Source of the DNA: Caldifarciminota bacterium
Lineage (GTDB): Bacteria; Hydrothermota; Tepidihabitantia; SM23-42
Direction of reading: 5' to 3'
Assembly (NCBI GenBank): GCA_027026255.1
Contig: JALVOT010000018.1
Location: forward strand, 1-64,000
DNA length: 64,000 nucleotides
Shown here: piece by piece, positions 20,792 to 31,148 of the stretch
Layout of the letters: each line of letters starts with the position of its first letter
How positions within the stretch are numbered: the first letter of the stretch is position 1
Translations under genes and position numbers: made by a program
The notes under the pieces: generated by a model
Told to the model about the DNA's origin: nothing
Database searches by the model: none
What the model saw: only the letters and a program-made list of their open reading frames with translations

Positions 20792-21378
20792 TTATCTATC
20801 TAATCCCCTTTATTATCGGTTTTGGTCTTGGGATGATTCCATTCTCCTATCTGATTGGACATCTGAAGGGTGTCAATTTAAGAAACACAGGAAGCGGTAA
20901 TATCGGAGCAACAAATCTGGGTCGGGTATTGGGATTAAAATTCTTTTTACTCGGTTTCATCCTTGATGGACTCAAGGGAATCATTGCCGTGATTATTGCA
21001 CGAAACCTTTGCTATGAACCTTCCATAGCCGCCATTTCAGCAATCCTGGGTCATATCTTTAATCCATTTTTTAAAATGCGCGGCGGAAAAGGTGTTGCAA
21101 CCACACTCGGTGTTGTGCTGATACTATGCCCAAAGGCGTTTCTTGGTGCTTTAATCATCTGGCTCATAATTTATTTTTCAACATATCTTGTATCTCTGGC
21201 ATCAATAAGTGCTGCCATATGTCTGCCGATAATTTCATTCGCCTTGAATTTCGGAAATACAACTGAGCGTATCTTCTTTATTGTAATATCAATTTTTATT
21301 GTCTATGCCCACCGCCCGAACATCAAAAGACTCCTATCCAGAAAAGAACCAAAAACAATTCTCTGGAGAAAAGTATGA
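20788..21378 (+). CDS. plsY: Glycerol-3-phosphate acyltransferase PlsY
   Basis: GMIPFSYLIGHLKGVNLRNTGSGNIGATNLGRVLG...MRGGKGVATTLGV...YAHRPNIKRLL. Confidence 0.95.
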   Translation: MIIYLIPFIIGFGLGMIPFSYLIGHLKGVNLRNTGSGNIGATNLGRVLGLKFFLLGFILDGLKGIIAVIIARNLCYEPSIAAISAILGHIFNPFFKMRGGKGVATTLGVVLILCPKAFLGALIIWLIIYFSTYLVSLASISAAICLPIISFALNFGNTTERIFFIVISIFIVYAHRPNIKRLLSRKEPKTILWRKV

Positions 21379-22358
21379 AATTAGGAATTCTGGGTTGTGG
21401 AAACTGGGGCTCGGTATTTGGCATTATGCAGTATCATAACGGTCATAAAATAAAAATCTGGGAATTTGATAAAACCAGGGCGGAACTTGTTAATAAAACC
21501 CGAAATAATGCACCATTTCTAAAGGGCTATAAGATTCCATCTCCAATTGTAATTGACCATCGCCTTGAAAAGATTATCAACGATAGTGATTTAATCGTTA
21601 TTGCACTTCCATCCCAGGTTCTCGATTCCGTGATGAAGAAGGTCGCCGGATTCGATAAAAAAAATGAATATCTAATCCTTACCAAAGGGATAGATATAAA
21701 AAGTCTGAAACGGCCCTCAGAAATTGTTGGAACCTATGTTGACAGCGATAAAATCTTTGTCCTTTCCGGACCCTGTATTGCCAATGAGATTATTCGGGGT
21801 GAACCCAGTGCGGTCGTCATTGTCGGCAAAAATCAGAAACGGTTGAAACAACTCCAATACCGGCTCGCCACAGAATATTTTCGTATTTACCGTAGTGATG
21901 ATATGATTGGAGTTGAACTGGGTGCAGCCGTAAAAAATGTTATTGCAATCGGGGCGGGGATATGTGCGGGACTTGGTTTTGGTAACAATGCAAGGGGTGC
22001 CCTGATTACCCGGGGAATCGTTGAGATGCAACGACTTGGGATGAAACTTGGTGCCCGGGCAAAGACATTTTTCGGTCTTTCCGGCTTGGGTGATTTAATT
22101 ACCACTTCCTGCAGTGAGGAATCACGGAATCACCGCCTGGGAAAGATGCTGGGTCAGGGTAAGACCCTTGAGTATGCCCTCAGGAAAATGGTAATGGTTG
22201 CCGAGGGTGTACCTACGGCAAAAGCGGTTAAAAAACTTTGTGTATTAAAAAAGATTGAAATGCCCATCTGTCAGCTCATCTATGATATACTATATAAAAA
22301 CAAATCACCCCGCTCAGGGATAAAGGAACTTATGGCAAGGAAATTGAAAAATGAATGA
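21375..22358 (+). CDS. gpsA: NAD(P)H-dependent glycerol-3-phosphate dehydrogenase
   Basis: LGILGCGNWGSVFG...LSGPCIANEI...GAAVKNVIAIGAGICAGLGFGNNARGALITRGIVEM...GLGDLITT. Confidence 0.96.
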   Translation: MKLGILGCGNWGSVFGIMQYHNGHKIKIWEFDKTRAELVNKTRNNAPFLKGYKIPSPIVIDHRLEKIINDSDLIVIALPSQVLDSVMKKVAGFDKKNEYLILTKGIDIKSLKRPSEIVGTYVDSDKIFVLSGPCIANEIIRGEPSAVVIVGKNQKRLKQLQYRLATEYFRIYRSDDMIGVELGAAVKNVIAIGAGICAGLGFGNNARGALITRGIVEMQRLGMKLGARAKTFFGLSGLGDLITTSCSEESRNHRLGKMLGQGKTLEYALRKMVMVAEGVPTAKAVKKLCVLKKIEMPICQLIYDILYKNKSPRSGIKELMARKLKNE

Positions 22359-22394
22359 TGGGCAGAATTTTTATGCTTAAACTGGAGGAGATAT

Positions 22395-22727
22395 ATGGCA
22401 GAAAAAGAATTCTTTTCAATAAAAGAAGTGGCTGAGATGCTGCAATTAAAGGCATATATTTTACGATACTGGGAAAAGGAGTTTGCCATCCTGAGGCCAA
22501 AACGGAACAGGGTAGGAAGACGTTACTATACTAAAAAAGATATCAACATTGTCAAGACGATTAAAAATATCCTCTATGAACAGGGCTACACTATTGCCGG
22601 CGCAAAAAAAAGATTGGCGGAAATCACTGAAGGACCTGAACAACTCGCCTTACCCTTACAGAAAAGAGACAAACTCCTTAAAGATATCAAAGAAGAACTG
22701 GTAAAGATACGGGAATTATTGGGATAA
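22395..22727 (+). CDS. MerR-family transcriptional regulator
   Basis: FSIKEVAEMLQLKAYILRYWEKEFAILRPKRNRVGRRYYTKKDI; SD aactggaggag. Confidence 0.88.
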   Translation: MAEKEFFSIKEVAEMLQLKAYILRYWEKEFAILRPKRNRVGRRYYTKKDINIVKTIKNILYEQGYTIAGAKKRLAEITEGPEQLALPLQKRDKLLKDIKEELVKIRELLG

Positions 22728-22762
22728 GATTTTGCTGACATTATTACGGTCGATTATCCGTG

Positions 22763-24841
22763 CTACTGCTCACCGATTCTACCGATCTTCATAATTGCTT
22801 TATTCTTAAAGACTGGTGATTCGGCAATAAGATTGGCACGCAAATAAAATTTCTTTGCCTCTTCTTTTTCACCCAGGGCATTTGAGGCATCCCCAGCCAG
22901 AATTAGTGCCCGGGCAGCTTCATCCCTTTTTTGCCGATAATGTTCACAGGCCCTTAAATAATTCTTCCGTGCATTTACATAATCCTCATTCTGAAAATAG
23001 ATATTTCCTATATCAATATAAACCTCTGCCCTCTCTCCTTCCGTCTTTAATAACTCCTTCAATATTCCAATCGCCTTATCATAGTCACCTTTTTTCTCAT
23101 AGAGTCGTGATTTCAGCCGGTACGCATCAACAATAAAAACTGATTCCGGGAATTCCTTAATCAATCGATCAACCATTGTTTCAGCCTCATCCGTGCGGCT
23201 TAAGATTTCATAGATATGGGCAATATCCATTATTGCCTTTTCCTGATACTTATCAGAATCAAGCAGGATATTGTAATAATAGAGTGATGAATCATACTTC
23301 ATCTCATCACGAAATATACCGGCGAGTTCATTTACGGCATAGAGATAATATTCCTGATTCCCTTTATTTTGCAAAAGGTCTTTCAAGGTGTGTTTCAACC
23401 CTTCTTTATCATCAATCGCACGACAGATTCGCACCTTTTGAAAAAGCGCATCATCCCTTATCATCGCCGAAGGATGTTCCCTGAGGATTGTTTCAATTTC
23501 TGATAAACTCTGATAATAATTTCTTTGATTAAAAAAGATCCGGGCAATTCGAAGATGCACCTTATGGGCAAGCGAAGTCGCCGGATAGTCCCGCAAATAT
23601 CTCCTCAATGCCTCAACAATGCTTCTATAGTATCCAAGACGGTATTTTGTTTCATAAATCTTAAGATTAAGTTCCGGATCCTGCTTCAGGAATTTCTTCT
23701 CCTTCTGGGCATCAAGAAAAAAACTCAATGCCCGACGATATTCCTTCATATTATAATAAGCATCACCGATACCAATTTTGGCTGCCTTTACATAGTCTGA
23801 TTTCGGAAAATTCTTAATCAGTTCCTGCCAGAAATCTATGGCACTTCTATATTCCTTCCGTTTAAAATTAATCGCAGCAATAATATATATCACCCGATCG
23901 GCATATTTTGAATCAGGGAAGAGCTCATAATGGCGCATCAGCTCTTCCTCCGCCCTACCCCAGAAACCAAGAAAATAATCTGTCCTTCCTTTATAAAAAA
24001 GAAAGGCATCTACAGAATCAGGAAGAACGCGAAAATATCGAACCGCTTCTCGATACCTCTGTTCATCACTCAGAATTTTCCCCATAAGGAAATTGGCGGT
24101 ATTACCGGTTCTATGTTCTAAATATTTTTTAAGATATTGTTTCGCCCTTTTAAAATTTTTTATCCGATAATAAAGCCTTCCCGCCTCAAGTAATCCCGAA
24201 AAATAGAGCAAACTGTCGTTATTTACTTTAATCACACTATCAAGAAATCTTCGCGCCAGCTTATATTGATGAAGTTCAATCAAGGTCATTGCCCGGCCCA
24301 GCCGCCGATATCCGGGAAAACCCTTCACCTTATCATATAATTCAAGCGCTTTTTTATAATCACCCTGAATAAATTTTTGGCGCGCCCTCTGTAAATATCC
24401 CAGATCATCGGCATATTGGATTAAGCCGGTGCGTAGTTCGGGTTCAGACAGGGAATCAAAATATCTCTTTGCTTCACTGATTTTGCCCGATTTCAAATTT
24501 ATGAGTCCGAGATAATATTTAATTGAAGTTATATCTTTTTCTTTTAATTTATCAAAATAACAAGCCGCACTATCCAATTTCCCCAGCCTATAATATGCAA
24601 CACCAAGATAGAATAATGCCTCTGGTTTATTATTCATCACTCTATAAAAACAGGTGATCGCCTGTTCAATCTTGCCCTGTGCCAGGGCGCAGATACCGAA
24701 ATTATAATAGACATCAGGACGGGCAGAAATTTTTGCCTCCAGTTCATAATACCTTAATGCCGTATTAAAATTCCCCGCGTGAAGGTAATCACCGCCCTGC
24801 AGAAAGATAAAGAGAACAATACTACTCAAGGGGCACTCCAT
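22763..24841 (-). CDS. Large TPR-repeat protein
   Basis: Many TPR-like helices (e.g. YYNFGICALAQGKIEQAITCFYRVMNNKPEALFYLGVAYYRLGKLDSAACYFDKL); likely start MECPLSS at 24841. Confidence 0.85.
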   Translation of the reverse strand: MECPLSSIVLFIFLQGGDYLHAGNFNTALRYYELEAKISARPDVYYNFGICALAQGKIEQAITCFYRVMNNKPEALFYLGVAYYRLGKLDSAACYFDKLKEKDITSIKYYLGLINLKSGKISEAKRYFDSLSEPELRTGLIQYADDLGYLQRARQKFIQGDYKKALELYDKVKGFPGYRRLGRAMTLIELHQYKLARRFLDSVIKVNNDSLLYFSGLLEAGRLYYRIKNFKRAKQYLKKYLEHRTGNTANFLMGKILSDEQRYREAVRYFRVLPDSVDAFLFYKGRTDYFLGFWGRAEEELMRHYELFPDSKYADRVIYIIAAINFKRKEYRSAIDFWQELIKNFPKSDYVKAAKIGIGDAYYNMKEYRRALSFFLDAQKEKKFLKQDPELNLKIYETKYRLGYYRSIVEALRRYLRDYPATSLAHKVHLRIARIFFNQRNYYQSLSEIETILREHPSAMIRDDALFQKVRICRAIDDKEGLKHTLKDLLQNKGNQEYYLYAVNELAGIFRDEMKYDSSLYYYNILLDSDKYQEKAIMDIAHIYEILSRTDEAETMVDRLIKEFPESVFIVDAYRLKSRLYEKKGDYDKAIGILKELLKTEGERAEVYIDIGNIYFQNEDYVNARKNYLRACEHYRQKRDEAARALILAGDASNALGEKEEAKKFYLRANLIAESPVFKNKAIMKIGRIGEQ

Positions 24842-25250
24842 TTGTAAATATCCTGACCAATCTTTTGGTATCAATATCAAACACCAGTTGTATCTGGTAT
24901 CCTGCATAGATCGGATGCTCGAATATCCGGGCGAAATATCTCAATATAAGATATCCCTTTTCATCATCGATACATGCATACTTAAATTTGTAATTAAGTT
25001 GCTGGGGAACCATAAAAAACTTTCTTGTAATTTTGGGTAAAATATCCTGATGTCTTTCAATCTCCATTTGAAGTTTCTTAACCAGTTTATTATATTCGGT
25101 TCCCGGACCAATAAATCTGGTCTCACCATAATAAAATCCCCTTTGCACATCCTCAAAATTTCCTGCTTTTATTCTCCGAAAAATCATCTGCTCCTTACAC
25201 CCGGCAATCAAAAAAAATAAGATGATTATTGCAAGAGAATATCTTTTCAT
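24822..25250 (-). CDS. Predicted lipoprotein of unknown function
   Basis: MKRYSLAIIILFFLIAGCKEQ: lipobox. Confidence 0.65.
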   Translation of the reverse strand: MKRYSLAIIILFFLIAGCKEQMIFRRIKAGNFEDVQRGFYYGETRFIGPGTEYNKLVKKLQMEIERHQDILPKITRKFFMVPQQLNYKFKYACIDDEKGYLILRYFARIFEHPIYAGYQIQLVFDIDTKRLVRIFTNGVPLE

Positions 25251-26113
25251 TGCGACCGGGGATGGGATTTTTTATATACCTCTTTTAAATGACGCTTTGT
25301 AATATGGGTGTAAAGTTGAACTGTGGAGAGTGAGGAATGACCGAGCAATTCCTGAACCGCCCTCAAATCTGCCCCCCTTTCCAGGAGATGGGTTGCAAAA
25401 CTGTGCCTGAGAATATGAGGATTTGTGCCGGTCGCCTTTGATACCCGAAGTAAATATTTGTGCACAATCCTGCGTAATGACCTTGTAGATAATCGACCTC
25501 CCCGGTGATTCAAAAATAGCGGGCTCATCTTCTGAACCTTCTTGCGTGTTTCCAAATACCTTAAAATCGCCTGCCGGGCAAAACTACCGAGCGGCACAAT
25601 CCTTTCTTTCTTTCCCTTACCCCGCACCCTGACCTCACCAGACTGGAGACTTATATCATCAATATTCAGACCCACAAGTTCCGCCGCCCTCAACCCGCAG
25701 GCATAAAGGGTCTCCATTATCGCACGGTCCCTGGCATTCTCGATACCAAGACCCTGGTCCACCTGTTCAATACTCAAAAATCCCGGCAATCTCTTTTTAC
25801 GGCGCGGGGTGCGGACAAGGCTTGCCGGGTTTGTTTCAATTAAATGCAGTTTCTTCAGGGTCTTAAAGAATGATTTGATACTGGATAATTTTCTTGCCAC
25901 GGTATTACGGTCGAACCCATAATGGAGTAAAAAACCAACAAAACGAGATATGGAATTCTGATCAATAATCCCTATTTTATGGTCGGTTAAATAATCAAAG
26001 AAAAATTTCAGGTCGTTCTCATAGGCACGCAGGGTATGGAAAGAATAGTTTTTCTCTTTTTGAAGATGAGAGATAAATAGTGAGATTTTTTTTTCAAGAA
26101 AGTCCCTTTCCAT
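25247..26113 (-). CDS. Tyrosine recombinase, XerC/XerD type
   Basis: SAM-like N-terminus; GLRAAELVGLNIDDI...GKGKKERIVPL...HILRHSFATHLLERGADLRAVQELLGHSSLSTVQLYTHI. Confidence 0.92.
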   Translation of the reverse strand: MERDFLEKKISLFISHLQKEKNYSFHTLRAYENDLKFFFDYLTDHKIGIIDQNSISRFVGFLLHYGFDRNTVARKLSSIKSFFKTLKKLHLIETNPASLVRTPRRKKRLPGFLSIEQVDQGLGIENARDRAIMETLYACGLRAAELVGLNIDDISLQSGEVRVRGKGKKERIVPLGSFARQAILRYLETRKKVQKMSPLFLNHRGGRLSTRSLRRIVHKYLLRVSKATGTNPHILRHSFATHLLERGADLRAVQELLGHSSLSTVQLYTHITKRHLKEVYKKSHPRSQ

Positions 26114-26392
26114 TTAGCACCTGTTATATTCTACCTCAAAATCATCCTATGTCAAGTCTGATACGCAATTGGTCTAAAAATCAGCGAACATTGAAGCGAA
26201 CAATAGCCATACCGAGTGACAATTAAAACCGTATGTGATTATACCCCTGGAAATCATTCTGATGATGGTGCAGACAAACATCAAATTATAAGGTCAGGCT
26301 TGATATACTCTTGAGCATACAAAATTTAGTTGTTCATTTTTCACCCCATATACCCGGCACCTTCAATTATACAACAACCGTGCATCTTCGCA

Positions 26393-27364
26393 TCATTTTC
26401 CCTCCAGCAATCGCTTAACCCCAAAATTGTTTATATTCTGGGAATATTTTTTCATCACCCGCTGTGCCTGATTATAAAACTCTTTGCTCTTGCCTTCTTT
26501 CCGGTAAATCATCTTTACTAAAAGATACTCCATCTCCTCACCTAACATTGAACCTTTATATTTCTTTATAAACTTATTCGCCTCGATAATACCCTTATCA
26601 AGTTTACCCCTGTCACCATCAAATGCCAGCATACCGATGTAAACAAAATCAGCGTAAGGCGCCAAATATGAGCCCGACTTCCTTATTTCATCAAGCACTG
26701 AATATGCGAATTCACGACAGGAATCAGAAACAGTATTTTCTTCACCGTAGCCGAAAAACTCTGCCATAAATGGCCGGATTTTTGTCAACTCCTCTTTTCG
26801 TAAAACCGGTTCTATAATAAATCGTGCGGTGTCCGAATGTATAAATAAGGTTCGCGCCGGTTTTGGCAAAAATTTCGTTCCCAAGTAAATCCTGGAAAAA
26901 ACAACATAACTGTCTGGAGATAACGAAACTATCTTTCGTTCTTTGAGATTAAAGAAATTATCCGGCCATAAAATGCCATTTATGCACACAGTATCACCCG
27001 GTTTCAACAATCTTTCCTGTTCCTTTCTTGACGCAATATCACTATGTATCCGCATAAAGTAGCCGCATACCGAACCATTGGCACGAGAAACTTCATAAAC
27101 AATATTATGATACTCCAAGGCTTCAATTCTATCGGTTGGGGCTAAAATAATTTTTGCAGGCGTTTGTGAATGGTTTACAAGAACACATCGAATAAGTAAT
27201 GGTTCACCTTCTAATAAAATGTATTTTTCCATCTTTAAGCGGTAAACGAACTGGTCAGGCACGGCTAAATCAAAAGATGCCTGCCATTTCTTCCAATCGT
27301 AAGCCATACACGATATAACAAAACCGACAAAACACAAAACAATAATAATTTTTTTAACTTTCAT
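26393..27364 (-). CDS. Predicted secreted/lipoprotein of unknown function
   Basis: MKVKKIIIVLCFVGFVISCMAYD signal/lipobox; KMEKYILLEGEPLLIRCVLVNHSQ resembles an Ig-like/DUF segment. Confidence 0.6.
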   Translation of the reverse strand: MKVKKIIIVLCFVGFVISCMAYDWKKWQASFDLAVPDQFVYRLKMEKYILLEGEPLLIRCVLVNHSQTPAKIILAPTDRIEALEYHNIVYEVSRANGSVCGYFMRIHSDIASRKEQERLLKPGDTVCINGILWPDNFFNLKERKIVSLSPDSYVVFSRIYLGTKFLPKPARTLFIHSDTARFIIEPVLRKEELTKIRPFMAEFFGYGEENTVSDSCREFAYSVLDEIRKSGSYLAPYADFVYIGMLAFDGDRGKLDKGIIEANKFIKKYKGSMLGEEMEYLLVKMIYRKEGKSKEFYNQAQRVMKKYSQNINNFGVKRLLEGK

Positions 27365-27586
27365 AATATCCTTTCTTAAAGGTCGCCTGCCGTATAACCA
27401 CCATAATGTTCATCCGAAATCTTCTACATTGCTGTATTCGGCATATTACCAATCTTCCATTCAGATTATATCAATGGAATTATCTTCGTGGCCGTGAATA
27501 AAGATAACGGACCAATCCCCACCATACCCGATTCCTGTACAAATCAAAAAAAGTAAAATATTTAATGTCGTCCATAACTCACCTCC

Positions 27587-28255
27587 TCAAAATTTGATGG
27601 TAAATAACTTCATATCGATTTTTTGTGGATAATAGTTATCAGACAATTTATTCCAGCCAATGTATTTATTTATATTATTATTATAATTATAATTTTTCAT
27701 ATTATCAACAGCCCTATTATTTCTATTATAAGCCACAACAGCTCCAACCGAAACCGGGATAAAGAAAAAAATCAATGATTCCTTGCCAATATATGCCATA
27801 AGTAATTGTGCCCCCCAGCCAATTGCTTCACCGATTAACGCTCCTCTGACTACCGATCCAAAAGATTTACCTGGCTCACTTAGTAATTTACCTGTAGTTA
27901 TGCATCCTACTGTTGAGCCTATTGGTGCACCTATAGCATATAAAATCAAAAATGTTATTGATGACTCTATTGTCGTCCCCACATCTTCTCCGGAAACAGA
28001 AGATTTAACAATTAAATACGGTAACCCAAGACCCAAACCAGCCTGTCCGACACTCGCACCTAAAAATTCTGCTGCGATTCTGCCCGTCTTATCACCTCCG
28101 GAACTTTTACTTCCTGAGGTATCAATATAGCAACAATTTGCTGAGGATAAATGCGGAAGACAGGTTTTATCATAGCCTGATGATAAAACAGTTAAACTGA
28201 TTAAAGACAAAAATAATCTGGATACTATATACCCGATGGGCTCAGTTTTTTTCAT
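27587..28255 (-). CDS. Membrane protein of unknown function
   Basis: Gly-rich hydrophobic segments (GASVGQAGLGLGLPYLIV; GAPIGSTVGCITTGKLL; FFFIPVSVGAVVAY). Confidence 0.55.
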   Translation of the reverse strand: MKKTEPIGYIVSRLFLSLISLTVLSSGYDKTCLPHLSSANCCYIDTSGSKSSGGDKTGRIAAEFLGASVGQAGLGLGLPYLIVKSSVSGEDVGTTIESSITFLILYAIGAPIGSTVGCITTGKLLSEPGKSFGSVVRGALIGEAIGWGAQLLMAYIGKESLIFFFIPVSVGAVVAYNRNNRAVDNMKNYNYNNNINKYIGWNKLSDNYYPQKIDMKLFTIKF

Positions 28256-28257
28256 TA

Positions 28258-28815
28258 TTACTGTCCATTGATCAATGAAAATGCCTCGGCCCGGGTTGGT
28301 GCTGACCTCATCACCCCGCGAATTGCTGAGGTTACGGTTCGGGTACCGGGTTTTTTCACTCCGATCATTGACAAACAGAGATGTTCCGCCTCAATCACCA
28401 CCAAAACACCCATCGGCTTCAGATATTTCATCAAAAAATCGGCGATTTCATGGGTAAGCCGTTCCTGAAGTAAAGGCCTCTTTGCCATCACATCAATCAC
28501 CCTAACCAGGGTAGAGAATCCCGTAATCTTATCCTCCTTGGGTATATAGACAATATGGGCACGGCCAAAAAATGGCAGGAGATGATGTTCACAGATTGAG
28601 TAGAACGGAATATCTTTGATAATAATCATCTCATCATCATTCTTTGCCTTGTAGGTCTTCAACTCTTTTCTTGGGTCCTTATTTATTCCTGAGAATATCT
28701 CTGCATACATCTCGGCAACCCGATGCGGGGTGCCTTTTAACCCCTCGCGATTCGGATTTTCACCGATCGCCTTTAACAGGGTTCTTACCGCCTTTTCTAT
28801 TACCTTTTTTTGCAT
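28258..28815 (-). CDS. folE: GTP cyclohydrolase I
   Basis: [31 protein letters not shown]...[22 protein letters not shown]...[26 protein letters not shown]. Confidence 0.95.
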   Translation of the reverse strand: MQKKVIEKAVRTLLKAIGENPNREGLKGTPHRVAEMYAEIFSGINKDPRKELKTYKAKNDDEMIIIKDIPFYSICEHHLLPFFGRAHIVYIPKEDKITGFSTLVRVIDVMAKRPLLQERLTHEIADFLMKYLKPMGVLVVIEAEHLCLSMIGVKKPGTRTVTSAIRGVMRSAPTRAEAFSLINGQ

Positions 28816-30649
28816 TCTTTTTCTTACCTTTCAAAATTTCATCAATCTCTGCCCCGGAAAGTATCTCTTTTTCTAAAAGAATCTGGGCCAACAACTTCAA
28901 TTTTTTAAGATTCTTCTTGATAATAGATTCAGCAAGCTGTTCAGCCTCTTCAACAATCCGTCTTACCTCTTCATCAATTTCCCGCGCCGTGATCTCTGAA
29001 TAATCACGATGCATACCGATCTCCCGACCTAAAAATATCTCCTCCTGTTTTTCTCCATAGGTAAGTGGTCCAAGCTGCTCACTCATCCCCCATTCACAAA
29101 CCATCTTTCTTGCGAGTTTTGTTGCCTTTTCAATATCATTGCCTGCACCGGTTGAAAGTTCTCCCAGCACAATCTTCTCTGCCGCCCGGCCACCAAGCAT
29201 AAATGCCAATTGATTTAAGCAATAAGATTTTGAATATGTCCTTCTTTCATCAATGGGCAGTGCCTGGGTTACACCCAGGGCCATACCCCGAGGGATAATC
29301 GTTACCTTATGGATCTGGTCCATTCCGGGTAAAGATTTTGCAACCATAACATGACCGCACTCATGATATGCAGTAAGCTTTTTCTCATCCTCAGAAATAA
29401 GCAAACTCTTCCTTTCCACCCCCATAAGAATCTTATCCTTGGCATCCTCAAATTCCGACATTGTAATCTTATCTTTGTTGCGTCGGGCCGCAAGTAATGC
29501 TGCCTCATTAACCATATTTGCCAGGTCTGCTCCGGAAAAACCCGGTGTACCCCGGGCTAAAACCTCAAGGTCGACATCTTTACCCAGGGGTTTTTTTCTT
29601 GTGTGAACCTTCAAAATACCGAGTCTCCCCCTGATATCAGGACGGTCAAGTACCACAACCCGGTCAAACCTTCCCGGCCTTAAAAGAGCAGGGTCAAGAA
29701 TATCCGGACGATTCGTTGCCGCCATAAGAATAATCCCCTCATTTACCTCAAAACCATCCATTTCCACCAATAATTGATTCAGGGTCTGTTCCCTTTCATC
29801 ATGGCCGCCACCAAGCCCCGCCCCCCTTAACCTTCCTACCGCATCAATCTCATCAATAAATATAATACAGGGTGAATTCTTTTTTGCCTGGTCAAAGAGG
29901 TCGCGCACCCGTGATGCCCCAACTCCAACAAACATCTCAACAAAATCTGAACCGCTGATGGATATGAACGGCACCCCTGCCTCACCAGCCACTGCCCTTG
30001 CCATCAGGGTCTTACCCGTGCCCGGAGGTCCAAGCAGAAGCACGCCCTTGGGTATCCTGCCCCCAAGGCGGGTAAATTTTCTTGGTGCCTTTAAGAATTC
30101 AATGACCTCAGTCAGTTCCTGCTTTGCCTCATCAACGCCTGCTACATCATTAAATGTAATATTCAATTTATTCTCTAAGATAATCTTTGCCCGACTCCGG
30201 CCGAATCCCAGGGCACGATTCTGACCCGACTGCATCTGTTTGATGAAAAATATCCAGACTCCAATCAATAAAAGCCAGGGAAGAACCGATAATAAAATCT
30301 CACCCCAGCCCGATTTCTGTTTGGCAACAACCCGGACACCGTATTTTACAAGTTCATTTGCCAGGGCCGGGTCATCAAATGGAACGAGGGTTGTAAATTT
30401 TGAGAAATTTCCCTTATCCTCATATGAAATTGGACTCTTGAATTCACCCTTGATTGACCGCTCAGTAAGAGTAACTTCTTCAACATTACTCTTTCTCATC
30501 TCCTTTAAAAATCTTGAATAGGAAATCTCTACCGTCCGGTCCTTGCGATTGATTACCTGAATCACCAAAAACCAGGTAAGGATAAAGAGAATTGACCAGA
30601 TGATTACGGTACGCAGCGCCTGATTTCTTCCTGAAGGTTTATTTATCAT
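28760..30649 (-). CDS. ftsH: ATP-dependent zinc metalloprotease FtsH
   Basis: [25 protein letters not shown]...SRH motif; [12 protein letters not shown] zinc site. Confidence 0.97.
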   Translation of the reverse strand: MINKPSGRNQALRTVIIWSILFILTWFLVIQVINRKDRTVEISYSRFLKEMRKSNVEEVTLTERSIKGEFKSPISYEDKGNFSKFTTLVPFDDPALANELVKYGVRVVAKQKSGWGEILLSVLPWLLLIGVWIFFIKQMQSGQNRALGFGRSRAKIILENKLNITFNDVAGVDEAKQELTEVIEFLKAPRKFTRLGGRIPKGVLLLGPPGTGKTLMARAVAGEAGVPFISISGSDFVEMFVGVGASRVRDLFDQAKKNSPCIIFIDEIDAVGRLRGAGLGGGHDEREQTLNQLLVEMDGFEVNEGIILMAATNRPDILDPALLRPGRFDRVVVLDRPDIRGRLGILKVHTRKKPLGKDVDLEVLARGTPGFSGADLANMVNEAALLAARRNKDKITMSEFEDAKDKILMGVERKSLLISEDEKKLTAYHECGHVMVAKSLPGMDQIHKVTIIPRGMALGVTQALPIDERRTYSKSYCLNQLAFMLGGRAAEKIVLGELSTGAGNDIEKATKLARKMVCEWGMSEQLGPLTYGEKQEEIFLGREIGMHRDYSEITAREIDEEVRRIVEEAEQLAESIIKKNLKKLKLLAQILLEKEILSGAEIDEILKGKKKNAKKGNRKGGKNPVKGDR

Positions 30650-31148
30650 TCAGCACCCCGATAAAATTTAAATTTCTATATTGATTATTATAATCAAGCC
30701 CATAACCGACAACAAATCGGTCAGGAATTTCAAAACCGACATATTTGAGTTCAACCTTATTAAATCTCTTTGTCCTTTTTTTGAGCAAAGTACAGACTGT
30801 AATACTCTTCGGCTGCCGGGTCTTCAGATTTTCGATAATATAATCAAGGGTGCGTCCGGAATCAACAATATCCTCAACCAGAATCACATCCCGGGTCTGG
30901 ATATTTAGAGAAAGGTCCTGAGTAATCCTTACAACACCGCTTGATTCTGTTCCATTATAGCTGTGGATTGAGAGAAAATCCACTTCCACCGGGATATCAA
31001 TCGCTTTTAAAAGATCAGCAAGGAAGATAAATGCACCCTTTAATACACCAACCATAATCGGTCTGCGACCCTGATAATCTATATTTATCATCCCCCCGAT
31101 CTCCTCAACCCTTTTTGTTATCTCTTCTGGTTTAATTAATATCTTCAA
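30639..31148 (-). CDS. hpt: Hypoxanthine phosphoribosyltransferase; probable TTG start at 31148
   Basis: [34 protein letters not shown]...[19 protein letters not shown]...[16 protein letters not shown]. Confidence 0.93.
   Translation of the reverse strand: MKILIKPEEITKRVEEIGGMINIDYQGRRPIMVGVLKGAFIFLADLLKAIDIPVEVDFLSIHSYNGTESSGVVRITQDLSLNIQTRDVILVEDIVDSGRTLDYIIENLKTRQPKSITVCTLLKKRTKRFNKVELKYVGFEIPDRFVVGYGLDYNNQYRNLNFIGVLNDK

Noticed and set aside
22855-24121. Series of + strand ORFs over the TPR gene
   Set aside because: Antisense to a convincing TPR coding sequence; shadow ORFs.
25247-26113. Tyrosine recombinase as an integrase of a mobile island
   Set aside because: Sequence looks like chromosomal XerC/XerD, with no att-like duplication or tRNA junction nearby.
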